The notes below the pieces were generated by a model. It saw only the letters and a program-made list of their open reading frames with translations, was not told the origin of the DNA and ran no database searches. A stretch of 33,941 nt of DNA from an uncultured Labrenzia sp. (lineage in GTDB: Bacteria; Pseudomonadota; Alphaproteobacteria; Rhizobiales; Stappiaceae): assembly GCA_937911395.1 (NCBI GenBank), contig CALDSI010000153.1, positions 1 to 33,941 on the forward strand. Direction: 5' to 3'. Shown piece by piece: positions 1-9,880 of the stretch. A program made the translations under genes and the position numbers. Position 1 is the first letter of the stretch; every line of letters begins with the position of its first letter.

Positions 1-1
1 C

Positions 2-1408
2 GGACTGGCCGATCATGGACAGCGTTTCGATCTGCTCTTGGACGCAGCCAAATCACCCGGAGCAAACTCAGCTCCGGAAATGCGTGCATCTCGTAACGCT
101 GCGCCCAAAGCCCAGACACCGAGTCCTCCTGCTTCGGAACCGAAATCAGATGAAGATGACGGGCTGGATGCATTGTTCTCGATGGTCGAGGCGCCGAAAC
201 GATCGGCGGACAGTGAAGTCACACAGGATCTTGCAAAGCACGCCGTCCAGGCATTCTTGTCCCAAACCTCCAGTGGCGAACCGCGCAAACCCGCTCCATC
301 CACACCTGGACCGGTTGGCGACTGGGCCTCTTTCGATGCTATGATCGAAGACCAGGCCGCTCTGTTCCTCAAAGATCGCCGCCTGCATCAGATTCTGGAA
401 AACTGGCTCGCGCTGCGGATGTTGCTGGCTGAGTTGCCACGCGAAAGTTCAATCCGCTTGTTCCTCTTTCAGGTCAGCGCGACAGCTGCCATCGAGGATG
501 TTTTGGCGAGCCTGGAAGAACCGGAGGGTGCGCTCGCCCATGCCGCATTCGACGTGGTTCTTGCCGCCAATGAGTCCAGCCTCGCAAAGGACGGCGCCTC
601 CGGCTTCAAACGTCTGGCCACGGTCGCAGCGGAAAATGCGACGTGCCTGCTCGGCACCCTCGCCCCGGATTTTGCCGGAGAAAGCGCTGACACGGTCGGC
701 AGCCGGGAGACGCCGCACCAAATGCTGGATCAAATCGGCTTTGAACAGTTTGCAAGCCTCCGGCAATCTGCAGCGTCGAGCAGTCTTGCCTTGTTCTGGA
801 ACAAGGGACGCCTCTTTGCTGACGATGACGGTCCGGCCGATGTTGGCCTGCCCGCCAGCTGGATTGCCCTGCTGTCAATTCTCCACGCTCAAGCGGCAAA
901 CGGATGGCCCGACTTTGGTGTGGGCCAAAAACTGTCGATTGATCAACTGGAAACGGCGGAACACGCCAATACCGGAAAACCGGTGGCGGACAGCGTCATG
1001 ACATTTGTCTCGCAAGAAGCAGCTCTGTCACTGGCTTCAGCCGGCATCAACGTTTTGCGTGGTCAGGCCAACCGGGCAGAGGTTTATTTTGCCGGATCCC
1101 GCACGGTCTCGGCGAGCAAGTCGGAGGAGCCGAACGCAGGTGTTGCGCGCGCACTTTCCATGGCCCGGCTCAACACGTTGCTTCAAGTGGCTTTTTCAAC
1201 GGCGCCGTCAGGTTCCAAGACAGCAGAAGAGTCTGCCAACAATCTTCAAGCCCGGCTCGACGAAATATCAGACGCCCTTTTCAATGCTGTCCAGTTTTCG
1301 GTGAGCGCAGCCCGATCTGAAGAAGACGAAGACGTGCTTGATATCGATGCGACGCTCGCAGGCTCAACTCGGGGCAACCGTCACTTCGGGTTCAGGATCG
1401 GGATCTGA
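2..1408 (+). CDS. Divergent TssC/ImpD-like T6SS sheath protein, 5' end off window
   Basis: The frame is open to the left edge, so the start lies outside the window; 468 codons are visible. The protein follows the order of TssC sheath proteins in a weak form. A WLALRMLL stretch matches the family's W-R-x-L-x-x-L region, then comes IRLFLFQVSATAAIEDVLAS where TssC has its strand and 'el-edle' helix. FEQFASLRQS follows where TssC has the W-x-x-L-R-x-S-E helix, and a VYFAGSRTVS stretch sits at the AAFFSAQSVQKP position. The N-terminal part is Ser/Pro/Ala rich and low complexity. The gene ends 12 bp from the stop of ppkA, facing it, so it is not in the main operon. Some Rhizobiales imp clusters carry two tssC-type genes, and this may be the diverged one. 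The assignment rests on eye alignment, and identity to the window's own TssC is low. Confidence 0.6.
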   Translation, partial: GLADHGQRFDLLLDAAKSPGANSAPEMRASRNAAPKAQTPSPPASEPKSDEDDGLDALFSMVEAPKRSADSEVTQDLAKHAVQAFLSQTSSGEPRKPAPSTPGPVGDWASFDAMIEDQAALFLKDRRLHQILENWLALRMLLAELPRESSIRLFLFQVSATAAIEDVLASLEEPEGALAHAAFDVVLAANESSLAKDGASGFKRLATVAAENATCLLGTLAPDFAGESADTVGSRETPHQMLDQIGFEQFASLRQSAASSSLALFWNKGRLFADDDGPADVGLPASWIALLSILHAQAANGWPDFGVGQKLSIDQLETAEHANTGKPVADSVMTFVSQEAALSLASAGINVLRGQANRAEVYFAGSRTVSASKSEEPNAGVARALSMARLNTLLQVAFSTAPSGSKTAEESANNLQARLDEISDALFNAVQFSVSAARSEEDEDVLDIDATLAGSTRGNRHFGFRIGI

Positions 1409-1420
1409 CCCGGCATTGAC

Positions 1421-2380
1421 CTACCAACTGAGCTGCGACCGGATCCAATCGGCTGCAGATTGGCGCTGCGCGGCGAAGGACGTTACGAAACCCGTGACTT
1501 CCGGGGTCCGTCCTGCATCGTCAAACGCAAGGCCTTTCATCAAGGCCGTCCACTGCGCCGAAGAGAGGTGCTCTGGCCTCTCTGGCTGAACCGACGCTTC
1601 CATGGCCTCAAGCGCGTTTTTCGGACCGAACGGCCGACGTCCAGCAAGGCACAGATAGACCATGACCGCCAACGAGAACACGTCATCGGCCGCGCAAGGT
1701 TCGTGGCCCTCCAGCCGCTGGGGCGAGGCATAACTCGGGGTGATTGCGCCAAGACGGATCAGGATCCGGATCGTGTCTTCTTCATCCTTGCGCAAGGACG
1801 GTGCAATCGGCGCAGAGATGTTGAAGTCGATCAGTTTGACCGAGCCATCTGTTTGCACAAAGACATTGCCGGGTTTCAGGTCGGAATGGATGATCCCGTT
1901 GGCATGGGCAAACTCGAGAGCCGAGCCCAAATCCTGCACCAGCCGCATCACCTGAGCGAGCTCCAGTTTGCGGTCCTCCGCCTTGCGCAGAAAACTGGAG
2001 AGCGTGTCCCCTTCCAGATACTCCATCACCATGAAATGCAGGTTCTGAACGCGGTCCATGTCGTAAACACGAACGATGTTGGGGTGGACGAGATCCCGCA
2101 GGCGGCGCGCTTCCCGGTGCATCAGTGCGACAAAATCAGGTTCTATCTCCGGTCCCGCCGTGATGATCTTTAAAGCAACATCGGCTTTCGACAATCCCGC
2201 TTTCGCCGCAACAAGATCCCGCGCCTTGAAAACCAGCGACTGCCCGCCCCGGCCGATTTCCTTGATCAACAAATACCGGTCCTTCAGCACAAGGCCCGGT
2301 ACCGGGGTCATGGTTTCGGCTGGCTCCGCCATTGTATCAACGGCGAGCGTATAGCCAGGATCCGTGTCTGCTTCAGCCAT
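1421..2380 (-). CDS. ppkA: T6SS Ser/Thr protein kinase, PpkA-like
   Basis: A 319-residue Hanks-type kinase, which in T6SS phosphorylates the FHA protein to switch on secretion. Visible motifs are the glycine loop GRGGQS (43-48), the ATP lysine in VALK (Lys71), the catalytic loop HSDLKPGN (165-172, Asp167), DFN at 185-187 where most kinases have DFG, and DDVFSLAVMVY (232-242) of subdomain IX. There is no membrane segment or periplasmic domain after the kinase fold, so it is a soluble short form, unlike the long membrane PpkA of Pseudomonas. It is the last gene of the minus-strand operon. Its ATGGCTGA start overlaps the old stop of the damaged pppA frame, which suggests translational coupling. 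The HRD-to-HSD change is common in bacterial kinases; the DFN is less usual. Identification as a kinase is secure. The PpkA role comes from context. Confidence 0.9.
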   Translation of the reverse strand: MAEADTDPGYTLAVDTMAEPAETMTPVPGLVLKDRYLLIKEIGRGGQSLVFKARDLVAAKAGLSKADVALKIITAGPEIEPDFVALMHREARRLRDLVHPNIVRVYDMDRVQNLHFMVMEYLEGDTLSSFLRKAEDRKLELAQVMRLVQDLGSALEFAHANGIIHSDLKPGNVFVQTDGSVKLIDFNISAPIAPSLRKDEEDTIRILIRLGAITPSYASPQRLEGHEPCAADDVFSLAVMVYLCLAGRRPFGPKNALEAMEASVQPERPEHLSSAQWTALMKGLAFDDAGRTPEVTGFVTSFAAQRQSAADWIRSQLSW

Positions 2381-3000
2381 TGTCGTTCAGCCGCACCGTG
2401 ATCAGTGTTACGTCGTCCGATGATCCCCCCTCGACCGCATGAGCAACCAAACGGTCCGCGACACCCGTACTACCATCTGCGAGCGCATCGGCGATCGATC
2501 ACACGCCTGTCGACCAGAATGTCTTCATGCGAGCCGAGCGCGCGGGTCAGCCGCCCCAGATCATCACTATGGTCTTCCGATACAAGAAAGAGATGACCTT
2601 GGCGCAACAAATAAAGACGGCTGTCGCCGACCCACTGGCACCCGGCATATCCGTCGTGGATGATCAGGGTCAAACCGGTACATCCGCTGATGTCCGCGTC
2701 CGGGTTTTCCAGATAACTGCCGTAGAGCTGGTCGTTCACACGATGAAAGGCGGCTTCGATGCGTTGGAGCCGTTCGTTCACGCCTTCGCCATCTGCAAAC
2801 TCGATCACTTCCAGCTCGTCGACAAAGGCGCGGCTCGCTAGGTGACCATCCCGATGCCCCCCCATGCCGTCAGAGACAGCAAACAGAGCATGTTCGGGCT
2901 TGGACACATGATTGTCTTCATTCTGACTGTGGCGCGTGCCTTGCCGGGTGGCGGTTTCGATCTCCAGGCCTGTTCCGGTCTTTTTCTTTTCTGTGACCAT
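2373..3000 (-). pseudogene. pppA: PppA-like PP2C phosphatase with internal deletion and frameshift
   Basis: PP2C-type phosphatases of T6SS clusters reverse PpkA phosphorylation. The frame from ATG at 3000 encodes 176 residues with the N-terminal PP2C motifs NED (27-29), SDGMGGH (43-49), GCTGL (106-110), GDSRLYL (125-131) and LTRALG (151-156), then stops at 2470. The missing C-terminus is still present in another frame: codons from 2492 to the TGA at 2375-2373 encode 39 residues including EGGSSDDVTLITV, the typical final PP2C metal-site motif. Between the two parts the expected strand with the 'LLxCSDGL' aspartate is absent. A simple one-base error therefore cannot explain the break; about 20-30 codons appear lost. 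The remnant ends inside the ppkA start, the usual operon overlap. The product is probably inactive. Confidence 0.8.
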
Positions 3001-3061
3001 GTCTTCGTTTTGCCGTTTGAGGTGCTATCTCCTTGCGATCCGGAAATAACAGCATGCTGTT

Positions 3062-3799
3062 TCAAGTCCGCTCACGCCAGCCCTGAGCCTCCCAATGCCC
3101 CATGAAAATTCCCCGGGCGGCGTCCGCTTCAGGCATGGCTGAGAACACACAAACCTCACTAACCCGTTCCGGCGATCCTTCATGCCACCAGTACCCTGGA
3201 GAGGATGATCGCTTCTTCTTTTTTTCCGTCTCCGGCCAGACCAGTATGTGCGCCGGCACTTCATTCGAAGCCACCAGATCTGTCCATGGGATGCACAGGC
3301 CCGCTTCACCACTCTCAAGGTCGGGAAGCGTCATCGAAACCTTGTAGGGCGGCTCATCTATCGCCGCCCTGATGTCCGCTGAACAATTTGTGACGCTGTT
3401 GAGGAAATTGCGGCGGTTGCTTTCGCCCGCAAGGAACGTCAGCAGGTCAAGCTCCAGGCGATCCATGATTTCGTCGATCTGGAAAATAATGTCGTTGCTG
3501 AATTGCTCGACATGCATCGACATCAAAACAGCCAACGGGAAGGTCCGGCCCATGGTGTCTGCGGATCCGGCAACAAGTCCAATCCAGGCGCGGTCATCGA
3601 GATGATTGATTGGCAGAGCAAATCGCCAGACCGGGGCACTGAAGTAAGCGTTGTGCCAGGTCTGCGGCGCAGCGGTCGTACATGCGTGAAGCCAGTTGCT
3701 CACGATGTTAGCCCAAGCGTCGGTTACCCGTGCCGGTAATCCCTCGAAGACAAAATCTCGTTCGGCGGGGCGTTTGCCAAAAAAGCCGCAGATATGCAT
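3062..3799 (-). CDS. tagF: T6SS-associated protein TagF (ImpM)
   Basis: 245 residues, about the usual length of the family. The N-terminus GFFGKRPAERDFVFEGLP (5-22) matches the TagF signature G-x-x-G-K-x-P-x-x-x-D-F. APVWRF (55-60) and GSADTMGRTFPL (78-89) are the further conserved blocks. TagF is a cytoplasmic post-translational regulator; in other bacteria it represses T6SS assembly, in some cases by acting with the FHA protein. It lies between tssM and pppA, with gaps of 54 and 61 bp, in the same direction. A short KKKK stretch near residue 195 is a surface loop without known meaning. The assignment is strong from sequence and place. Confidence 0.9.
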   Translation of the reverse strand: MHICGFFGKRPAERDFVFEGLPARVTDAWANIVSNWLHACTTAAPQTWHNAYFSAPVWRFALPINHLDDRAWIGLVAGSADTMGRTFPLAVLMSMHVEQFSNDIIFQIDEIMDRLELDLLTFLAGESNRRNFLNSVTNCSADIRAAIDEPPYKVSMTLPDLESGEAGLCIPWTDLVASNEVPAHILVWPETEKKKKRSSSPGYWWHEGSPERVSEVCVFSAMPEADAARGIFMGHWEAQGWRERT

Positions 3800-3853
3800 G
3801 CGCCCCAGCCTCCCTGGTCCATGTGGTTCAAAAAGTTTTCCGGCCGATCCGCT

Positions 3854-6800
3854 TTAAAGAGCTGGCGGGCACCGGAAGGATGAATAGAGCCCAAGGTTGA
3901 ACGGGTTCACAACGCTTCCGGCACTCAAGGCGAAGCTGCCCTTGTAGCTGACATCAACTGTCTTGGTGCCGTTGTCGATCCGCTGTTCCTTCTTCACGAC
4001 CTTTTCGACCGAGAACTCGAACCGGTCGCGTCCACGGACCCGGGACAGGCCAGAGGCACTCAACATCCGGAAGATCGCCCATGTGCCTTCCTTGAGGATC
4101 GTGGTCTTTGAATTGTCCAGAAGGGTGATCGACAGTTCCGCGGTGCTCGCATCCGCCTGGCTCGGCCAGCTGAAGTCCTTGCCGCGCACCGGACCGTGCC
4201 GGTAAACAATCGAGTCATCGTCAATTTTCAAGGTCGACCGCAGAGCTTCCGGATCCAGGAAGGACGGCCGGATCGTGAATTTGGTCTCCGGACTGCTGCC
4301 GCCTTTGGCAAAGAACGCGTCCTTGATCGTTTGAGACGTGGAAATCTGGTTGAGCGTTTCTTGGGCCAAGCCCAGGCCCGCACCTTGCGTCTGGATCGGG
4401 CTGAACTGGCGCCGCCGCACCACGATGAACGGTTTCAGGTAGTCGTTGTAAAACGCATCCATGACACCGGAGGGGCCGAGCAGGTCCGTGAAATCCTCCA
4501 GGCTGACGTCTTCTTGCGCATCCGGATCGAACGGATACCGCCCGGCGATGATGGCCGTACAAGCCGGTACGACTTCATCTTTCCAACGGCCGTTCAAATA
4601 GAGATAGGCCGATTTATTCAAAAGATCCCAGGTACGGTTGACGATCGACAGGACCATCGAACGAACCGGTTCGGGGTTGGTAGACGCTTCCGCCCGCAAG
4701 GTCGTGAAGGAATCGGTTGTCGGTGTTTGCGCTCTTCCCTTGACCTATTCATATGCGGCTTTTGTTGGGTCCGGAGCTGTCACAACGCCGGACACATTGC
4801 CATATAGATCGCCGAACAGCTGCTGAACGCGGTCCAGCGTCTGGCTGCTCGGCGGAGCGGTCAGATTGTTCAGCGGCCGGAAGGCATTTTCGATTGCAAT
4901 CCCGGGCCACGGCGCATCCCCGAACGCTGTTTCCACCGCCGCCCTTTGTGCAGCTTCACTTGCAGACGCAGCAATGCCGGTTGCAGCACCAGAAGACGCT
5001 GCGGACGCCGCCTGTGTTGCCGCCTGGTTCTGCTGGGAACCTGGAAGCGGCAGCTGGGTGTTTTCGCGCAGGATGTTCAAAACATTCGTGAGTGGCGAAT
5101 CCGGGCTCGACAAGTCCTGCAGAACAATCTGGGCTCGGCCTAGCGAGCCGATTTCCACCACACGGATATAGCTGATCCCTTCACGCCAGGCCTGGACGTA
5201 GTCTTGTGTATACATCCGGACGATTTCCTGGGCGAGCCGGTTATAGGTCGTATCACTGACGCTATCCCCGAGCACCCAGTCGGACCCGATGGATGAGCGG
5301 ATATATTCCGGAAGCCGGGCCAGGAAGAAATTGTAAAAACCGTTCTTGGTGTAAAGGCCCGGGATCAGGCTGCGGCCACCTGCTGTCGCACTGTCAATGA
5401 ACAGCGCCCCGGCCCCAAGCGAGCGCGTCAGATTGATCGGCGCGACGCGGTAACGTTGCGCGGAATCCGTCACCATGCGGGTATAGATTTCGCTTGCGTG
5501 CGGAACGCGCGGGATCCGGTCGCGGGCTTCCTGGACGATTGGTTGGTCAACGGCCGTCTGGATCGGCAGGAGCTGAATCAGGTTGTTCATGTGCTCCTGC
5601 ATTGCGCCCCGGTTTTCCGGGTTGAGCACAAATGCTGCCTCATTCTGCGACCGGAAGGCGTTTCTGACCTTGTCTGCATTGTAGTTCTGGCCGGTCGTCA
5701 GCATGAGGTAGGTTTCAAGCTGATCGCGCAGAAGCGCCGAATTGCTGCCCGTGGTGTTCGAAACCAGTTGGATTTGCGCTTCAAGACGCGAAGCGATCGA
5801 TGGCAGAAGATATTCGGTCAGGTAAGAATCATAGGTCTTCGTTGCAGCTGGAAGCAGCTTGGACTGCGACTCAATTGAGAACGGCGTGACGGTCAGCCAA
5901 TTCTCTTGATCAATCACCTCATCCCGCAAGGCCTTGGCGGCATTGAGCGTCGGCAGAATGCTGATGAGCGAGCGGTTTTGGTCTGCCTCCGTGCGCAAAA
6001 CACTCACCCGGTTGGAGAGCTCTTCCACCTTCTCCGCCGTCTGCTCGGCGTGATTGAGACCAGCAAGCCAGTAGGCCGACATGCCGATGACAAAGGCACA
6101 CAACGCCGCCAGACCACCTGCGTAGAGCGCCGCCAGACGCCGCTCCAGACCCGTGTTAACGCCCACAAGGTTCTGCTCGGGAAAGACAATATTGGAGAGC
6201 AGATTCTTGATGAAATAGGCTTTGCCCTGCCCGCTGAGCGGCATCTGATGCGATGGGGCCAGCTGGAAACTGCGGCCCATTGCGCCAAGCAAACGGTCGA
6301 ACGGCGTTCCTTCCTGCGTTCCGGACGTGAAATAGACGCCCCGTAACAAAGGCTGCGCTTCGTAACGGCTGGAGCGGAAAACATCCGCCAAAAAGCTCCG
6401 CAAGACCGTGGAGAGAGATCCGAACTCATAAGGAAAGCCGTAAATGCGGCACCTGCGGCTGTTGTTCCGCTCTTCACTTAGCGTGCCAGGCAAGTCCTTT
6501 TCCAGACGTGCCACAAGATCAGTAAATCCGGCCTCGAACGCCGGCCCGACAGTGATCTGCTGCGGGTCATACGGCAGTGTGACGCCCCAGACCTGCTCCC
6601 GTTCGCGCTGCTTCAGGTCGTCGAAATATTCATCGAAGCCGGCGATCAGGTCACACTTGGTGAACATGACATAGACCGGCAGGCGCATGCCGAATGTCCG
6701 GTGCAGTTCGCGCAGGCGCTGGCGCAGAATTTCTGCCTGACGTTTCCGGCTGTCCTCGTCTGCAACGGCCACATCCTCAATGCTGATGGTCAGCAGGATA

Positions 6801-7468
6801 CCGTTGACCGGACGCCGTCTGCGGAACTTGAGAAGCAGCTCGAGAAAACCATTCCAGGCCGCGGCATCAACGCCCTTGTTGACGTCCTGCGTCGTGTACC
6901 GGCCAGCCGTATCAATCATCACGGCTTCATTGGAAATCCACCAGTCGCAGTTGCGCGTGCCGCCAATGCCTTGCAGCGCCTCCTGCCCATGTTCGGCAAG
7001 CGGGTATTCCAGGCCGGAATTGCGCAAAATGGTGGTTTTACCCGTGCCGGGCGGACCAATGATGATGTACCAGGGCAGTTCGAACAGGAAGTTCCGGCGC
7101 CGTTTGCCGTCCAGCGGGTTGTCGCGCAATTTTTGCAGGGCAGCTTCGAACCGTTCCCGGATCAGCTCGACCTCATCGGCTGACATGTCCGTTCCCATGG
7201 ACACCAATTCGTCATTGGCAAGCATGGAGTTGATAAGCTTGGCATTCGCCCGGCGTGCCAGAACATGGCGAAGGAATGTAATCAGGAAGAACAGGACAAA
7301 CAGCGCGACGATCGCAATGATCCGCGGCTCGGTCTGAGCAAACGGCGTGAAGCCCGCAATCGTTACAATGCCGCCAAAGAAATAGATTGCAACTGATACT
7401 ATGATCAGCAGCAGGAGGATTAGCAGGCTTACCGGTCTCAAAAGGCTTGCGAAATACGTCCTTATCAT
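3854..7468 (-). pseudogene. tssM: TssM (IcmF) membrane protein interrupted by an in-frame TAG
   Basis: TssM spans the inner membrane and links TssL to the TssJ lipoprotein. From ATG 7468 the first 907 codons give two N-terminal membrane helices (about 11-35 and 44-64), a Walker A GPPGTGKTT (138-146), VMIDTAGRY (183-191) and a third helix (448-470). At 4747-4745 a TAG stops the frame after ...AAYE. Reading on in the same frame gives 296 more residues to TAA at 3854, including NGRWKDEVVPAC and IAGRYPFDP, which are the conserved TssM C-terminal region. The sum, 1204 codons, is the normal length for TssM. The C-terminal periplasmic part contacts TssJ in other systems, so a 907-residue product should not complete the envelope complex. 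The downstream part has no good start codon of its own. Read-through, a real nonsense mutation or a base error are all possible. Confidence 0.88.
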
Positions 7469-7479
7469 ACCTGCCGCCC

Positions 7480-8403
7480 CTATTTCACTTCGAGCGCTTC
7501 AATGGCGCTCAACGGGGGGACGATTTCACCTTCCAGCATGAAATCGCTGTAGGCCCAGGCGATGAACAGGATCGACACGGCAATGATACCGATGATCCAC
7601 ATTGGAGGCAGGACGCTCACCTTCCGGCCACCCTTGTGGCCTTCGGACACTTTCGACAGCGGCTGGTCTGGCTTGATGCGCGTATTGCGCTTGATCAGCC
7701 GTGACAGTTCGTTGCGCAGATCTTCCAACTGATCCCGGCCACCTTCCAGAACCCGATAACGGCCTTCGAACCCGAGCATCAGGCAGGCATGCAGCAAGAC
7801 CAGCAACGGCATCTTGCGCGGCGCATCGCCCTTGATCCGGTCCAAAATGCCAAAGAACTTCTCGCCGCCCCAGGTTTCATTGTGAAACTGGTTTAGCAAA
7901 CTGTTGGAACTCCACTCGCTCCGGCTGCCCCAGGGCGTCATCAAGACGGTCTCGTCGACTGTTGCACACAGAACATAACGCGCGGCGATGATGTCACCTG
8001 CTTCGACGCCTTCCTTTTGCGCGGTTTGCTCGAACTTGTCGATTTCAGCCACAACTTCGCGGCGGAGCGAGACGACATCGGCGCGGTCAATCGCACTGCG
8101 CAAGTGCGCTATCAGCAGCAGCAACGGTGATGCCGCGCGAACCAGAACGCGTTCCGGGATGCGGTCGAAAAGGCGAACGATTGATGTTGCAGATTCAACC
8201 GAAGAGCCGTTTTGCGAGGCCGGAGCAGACGGATCAGGCTGAGCTTGCTGCGCCGGCTGGGCTACGGAAGGTTGACTGACGAACGCAACAGTCGGCTCAT
8301 CGCCCGGATCGCCCACCCCTGCCGAGCCCTGCGCCATGGACGTACGTGCCCGCGGCGACAAGCGCTGCGCTACGGTCGGTTGGTCCAGGTCGTCATTTGT
8401 CAT
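7480..8403 (-). CDS. tssL: T6SS membrane protein TssL (DotU family)
   Basis: 307 residues. After a low-complexity Pro/Gln/Ala N-terminus (1-70) comes the cytoplasmic DotU fold (about 75-250) with the family blocks ARYVLCATVDE (141-151), SLLNQFHNETWGGEKFF (168-184) and GFEGRYR (211-217). One membrane helix follows at 268-287, with a short periplasmic tail. There is no C-terminal OmpA-like peptidoglycan-binding domain, so anchoring to the wall would need another protein. Gaps of 11 bp to tssK and 11 bp to tssM show tight operon packing. In the inner membrane it partners TssM and contacts the baseplate through TssK. Confidence 0.93.
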   Translation of the reverse strand: MTNDDLDQPTVAQRLSPRARTSMAQGSAGVGDPGDEPTVAFVSQPSVAQPAQQAQPDPSAPASQNGSSVESATSIVRLFDRIPERVLVRAASPLLLLIAHLRSAIDRADVVSLRREVVAEIDKFEQTAQKEGVEAGDIIAARYVLCATVDETVLMTPWGSRSEWSSNSLLNQFHNETWGGEKFFGILDRIKGDAPRKMPLLVLLHACLMLGFEGRYRVLEGGRDQLEDLRNELSRLIKRNTRIKPDQPLSKVSEGHKGGRKVSVLPPMWIIGIIAVSILFIAWAYSDFMLEGEIVPPLSAIEALEVK

Positions 8404-8414
8404 AAGCTGCTAAG

Positions 8415-9749
8415 TCACTTGCCTTTATGGATTGCCCAAAGTTCTAGCCCCAACCCCGGGTAGTCGCCGCTCAAGTGTAACGCGAATGCGGCTGTGGTCT
8501 GCATTTGCGGCCAAAGTTCATTGTCGGTATCCAACGAAAAGTAGACCGCGTTCTGGATATACGGGATTTGGCGGGGAGCCACTGAGAGTGGCGAGATCCC
8601 AATCCCGGGCAGCTGCAGATTGACCAACTCGCGAATCTTTTCGACCGGCCCGACCTTGATCTGAATTGGCATCTGCTTGCGCAGGGTTTCCAGATCCACG
8701 TTTGCATACGCGATCAGCACAAAAGAGCGCGCTTGGAACACCATCCGGTCTGACGTTTCGCCCAGCCAGATCCCGTATTCCCGTTTTGTGAGCGGGATGC
8801 TGATCGCGTTCTGCTCGACAACAAAACTGAGAAGATTTCGCAGGACGGCGACCAAACCCTGATACGTCATGCGCAGATCGCGATGGTCGTACGCCGGAAT
8901 TTCAGGGGGCCTGCGGGTGTCGGTCCCATAGGCAGAGATCTCGCCGATCAGAGAAATCAGATCCCGGTAGACCATCTCGGGCATATGCCGTCCGGACATA
9001 ATCAAATGACCGATCAGAACCTCGTAGCGGTTCACCACGCCGAGCATCATGAGGTCCATCAGGCCGTTACGGGTGCTACTGCCCTGCCCTGCCGCGTTGC
9101 TGGCCATCATCTCGCCGCGCTTACGCAAAAGGCTGCGCACTTCTTCAAGATGTGCCAACAACGGCTTGCTTGCAGCAACGAAATTAACCGGGGGAATGAA
9201 TGTGCCGGAAAGTTGCACACCACCTTGTGCGTCCACACCTTCAATCTCGGCGATCGGCAGATTGGCGGTCTCGTCATGGCTTTCACCTTCGAGGATCAAC
9301 CGGGCTGTCAGTGTTCCAACCGCGATGTTGGCGGGTGGCCGGTCAGCTTCTGCCGTATTGCGCGCCTCGGACATATGTCGTGTGTAGCGCTGTTTGCCTT
9401 GCGCTTCGTGGCCGACTTCCAGTCCGCCGACAGACTTCAGCGGTACAGCCAGATAGATCTTTTTGCCCTGATGTTCCGATGTGATCTCGCGTGCGCCTGC
9501 AACCTTGTGCAAGAGCGAGGTATTGAAGACGGATCCGTCCGGAAAGACGATATCCGCGTCCGCGATCTGAACCTGGCCGATCCGCAAGGCGTCCGGATCA
9601 AACTCAAGCTTTCGCACGCCCCAAGTGTAGGGCGCCTGGTCTTTCACCCGGTGCTCAAGATTGGTTTCGATCCAGCGGTCATATTGCTGGAGGTGCTGGG
9701 GCCGGAGAAACATTCCCTCAAGCCAGAGCGGTTTGCCGCTTGCGTTCAA
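8415..9749 (-). CDS. tssK: T6SS baseplate protein TssK
   Basis: 444 residues, the usual TssK length. The N-terminus KPLWLEGMFLRPQHLQQYDR (6-25) is the hallmark of the family. TssK trimers join the baseplate (TssEFG) to the TssL/TssM membrane complex. The first codon that keeps this signature is TTG at 9749, with AGGGGAG five bases upstream. No in-frame ATG lies before the conserved block, so a TTG start is the best choice. The gene is preceded by a 131-bp gap after tssJ and ends 11 bp before tssL. Confidence 0.93.
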   Translation of the reverse strand: MNASGKPLWLEGMFLRPQHLQQYDRWIETNLEHRVKDQAPYTWGVRKLEFDPDALRIGQVQIADADIVFPDGSVFNTSLLHKVAGAREITSEHQGKKIYLAVPLKSVGGLEVGHEAQGKQRYTRHMSEARNTAEADRPPANIAVGTLTARLILEGESHDETANLPIAEIEGVDAQGGVQLSGTFIPPVNFVAASKPLLAHLEEVRSLLRKRGEMMASNAAGQGSSTRNGLMDLMMLGVVNRYEVLIGHLIMSGRHMPEMVYRDLISLIGEISAYGTDTRRPPEIPAYDHRDLRMTYQGLVAVLRNLLSFVVEQNAISIPLTKREYGIWLGETSDRMVFQARSFVLIAYANVDLETLRKQMPIQIKVGPVEKIRELVNLQLPGIGISPLSVAPRQIPYIQNAVYFSLDTDNELWPQMQTTAAFALHLSGDYPGLGLELWAIHKGK

Positions 9750-9816
9750 TGCACTCCCCTGCGCTTCTCACCAAGTTTCATGATTCGAACCTAACGGCAA
9801 AATACCGACGTTGCGG

Positions 9817-9845
9817 AGTATCTTCTAATTGATTCCGCTGTGCAA
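9817..9845 (-). promoter_or_regulatory. Possible internal promoter ahead of tssK
   Basis: The 131-bp gap between tssJ and tssK (9750-9880) is the second-largest in the operon. On the minus strand it holds TTGCAC, then 17 bases, then GATACT, upstream of tssK. The match to a housekeeping promoter is weak (3/6 and 4/6), so this is only a candidate. I see no hairpin or other feature in the gap. Confidence 0.2.
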
Positions 9846-9880
9846 ACTCAATTCGTTAGGAACCCCTTGCGGGATCGGTC

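Noticed and set aside
1460-2173. Plus-strand frame opposite ppkA
   Set aside because: It mirrors a clear kinase gene and shows no family signature.
3854-4699. Separate gene with its own start downstream of tssM
   Set aside because: The frame is the same as tssM, the sequence is the TssM C-terminus, and the first possible start is a TTG without a ribosome site.
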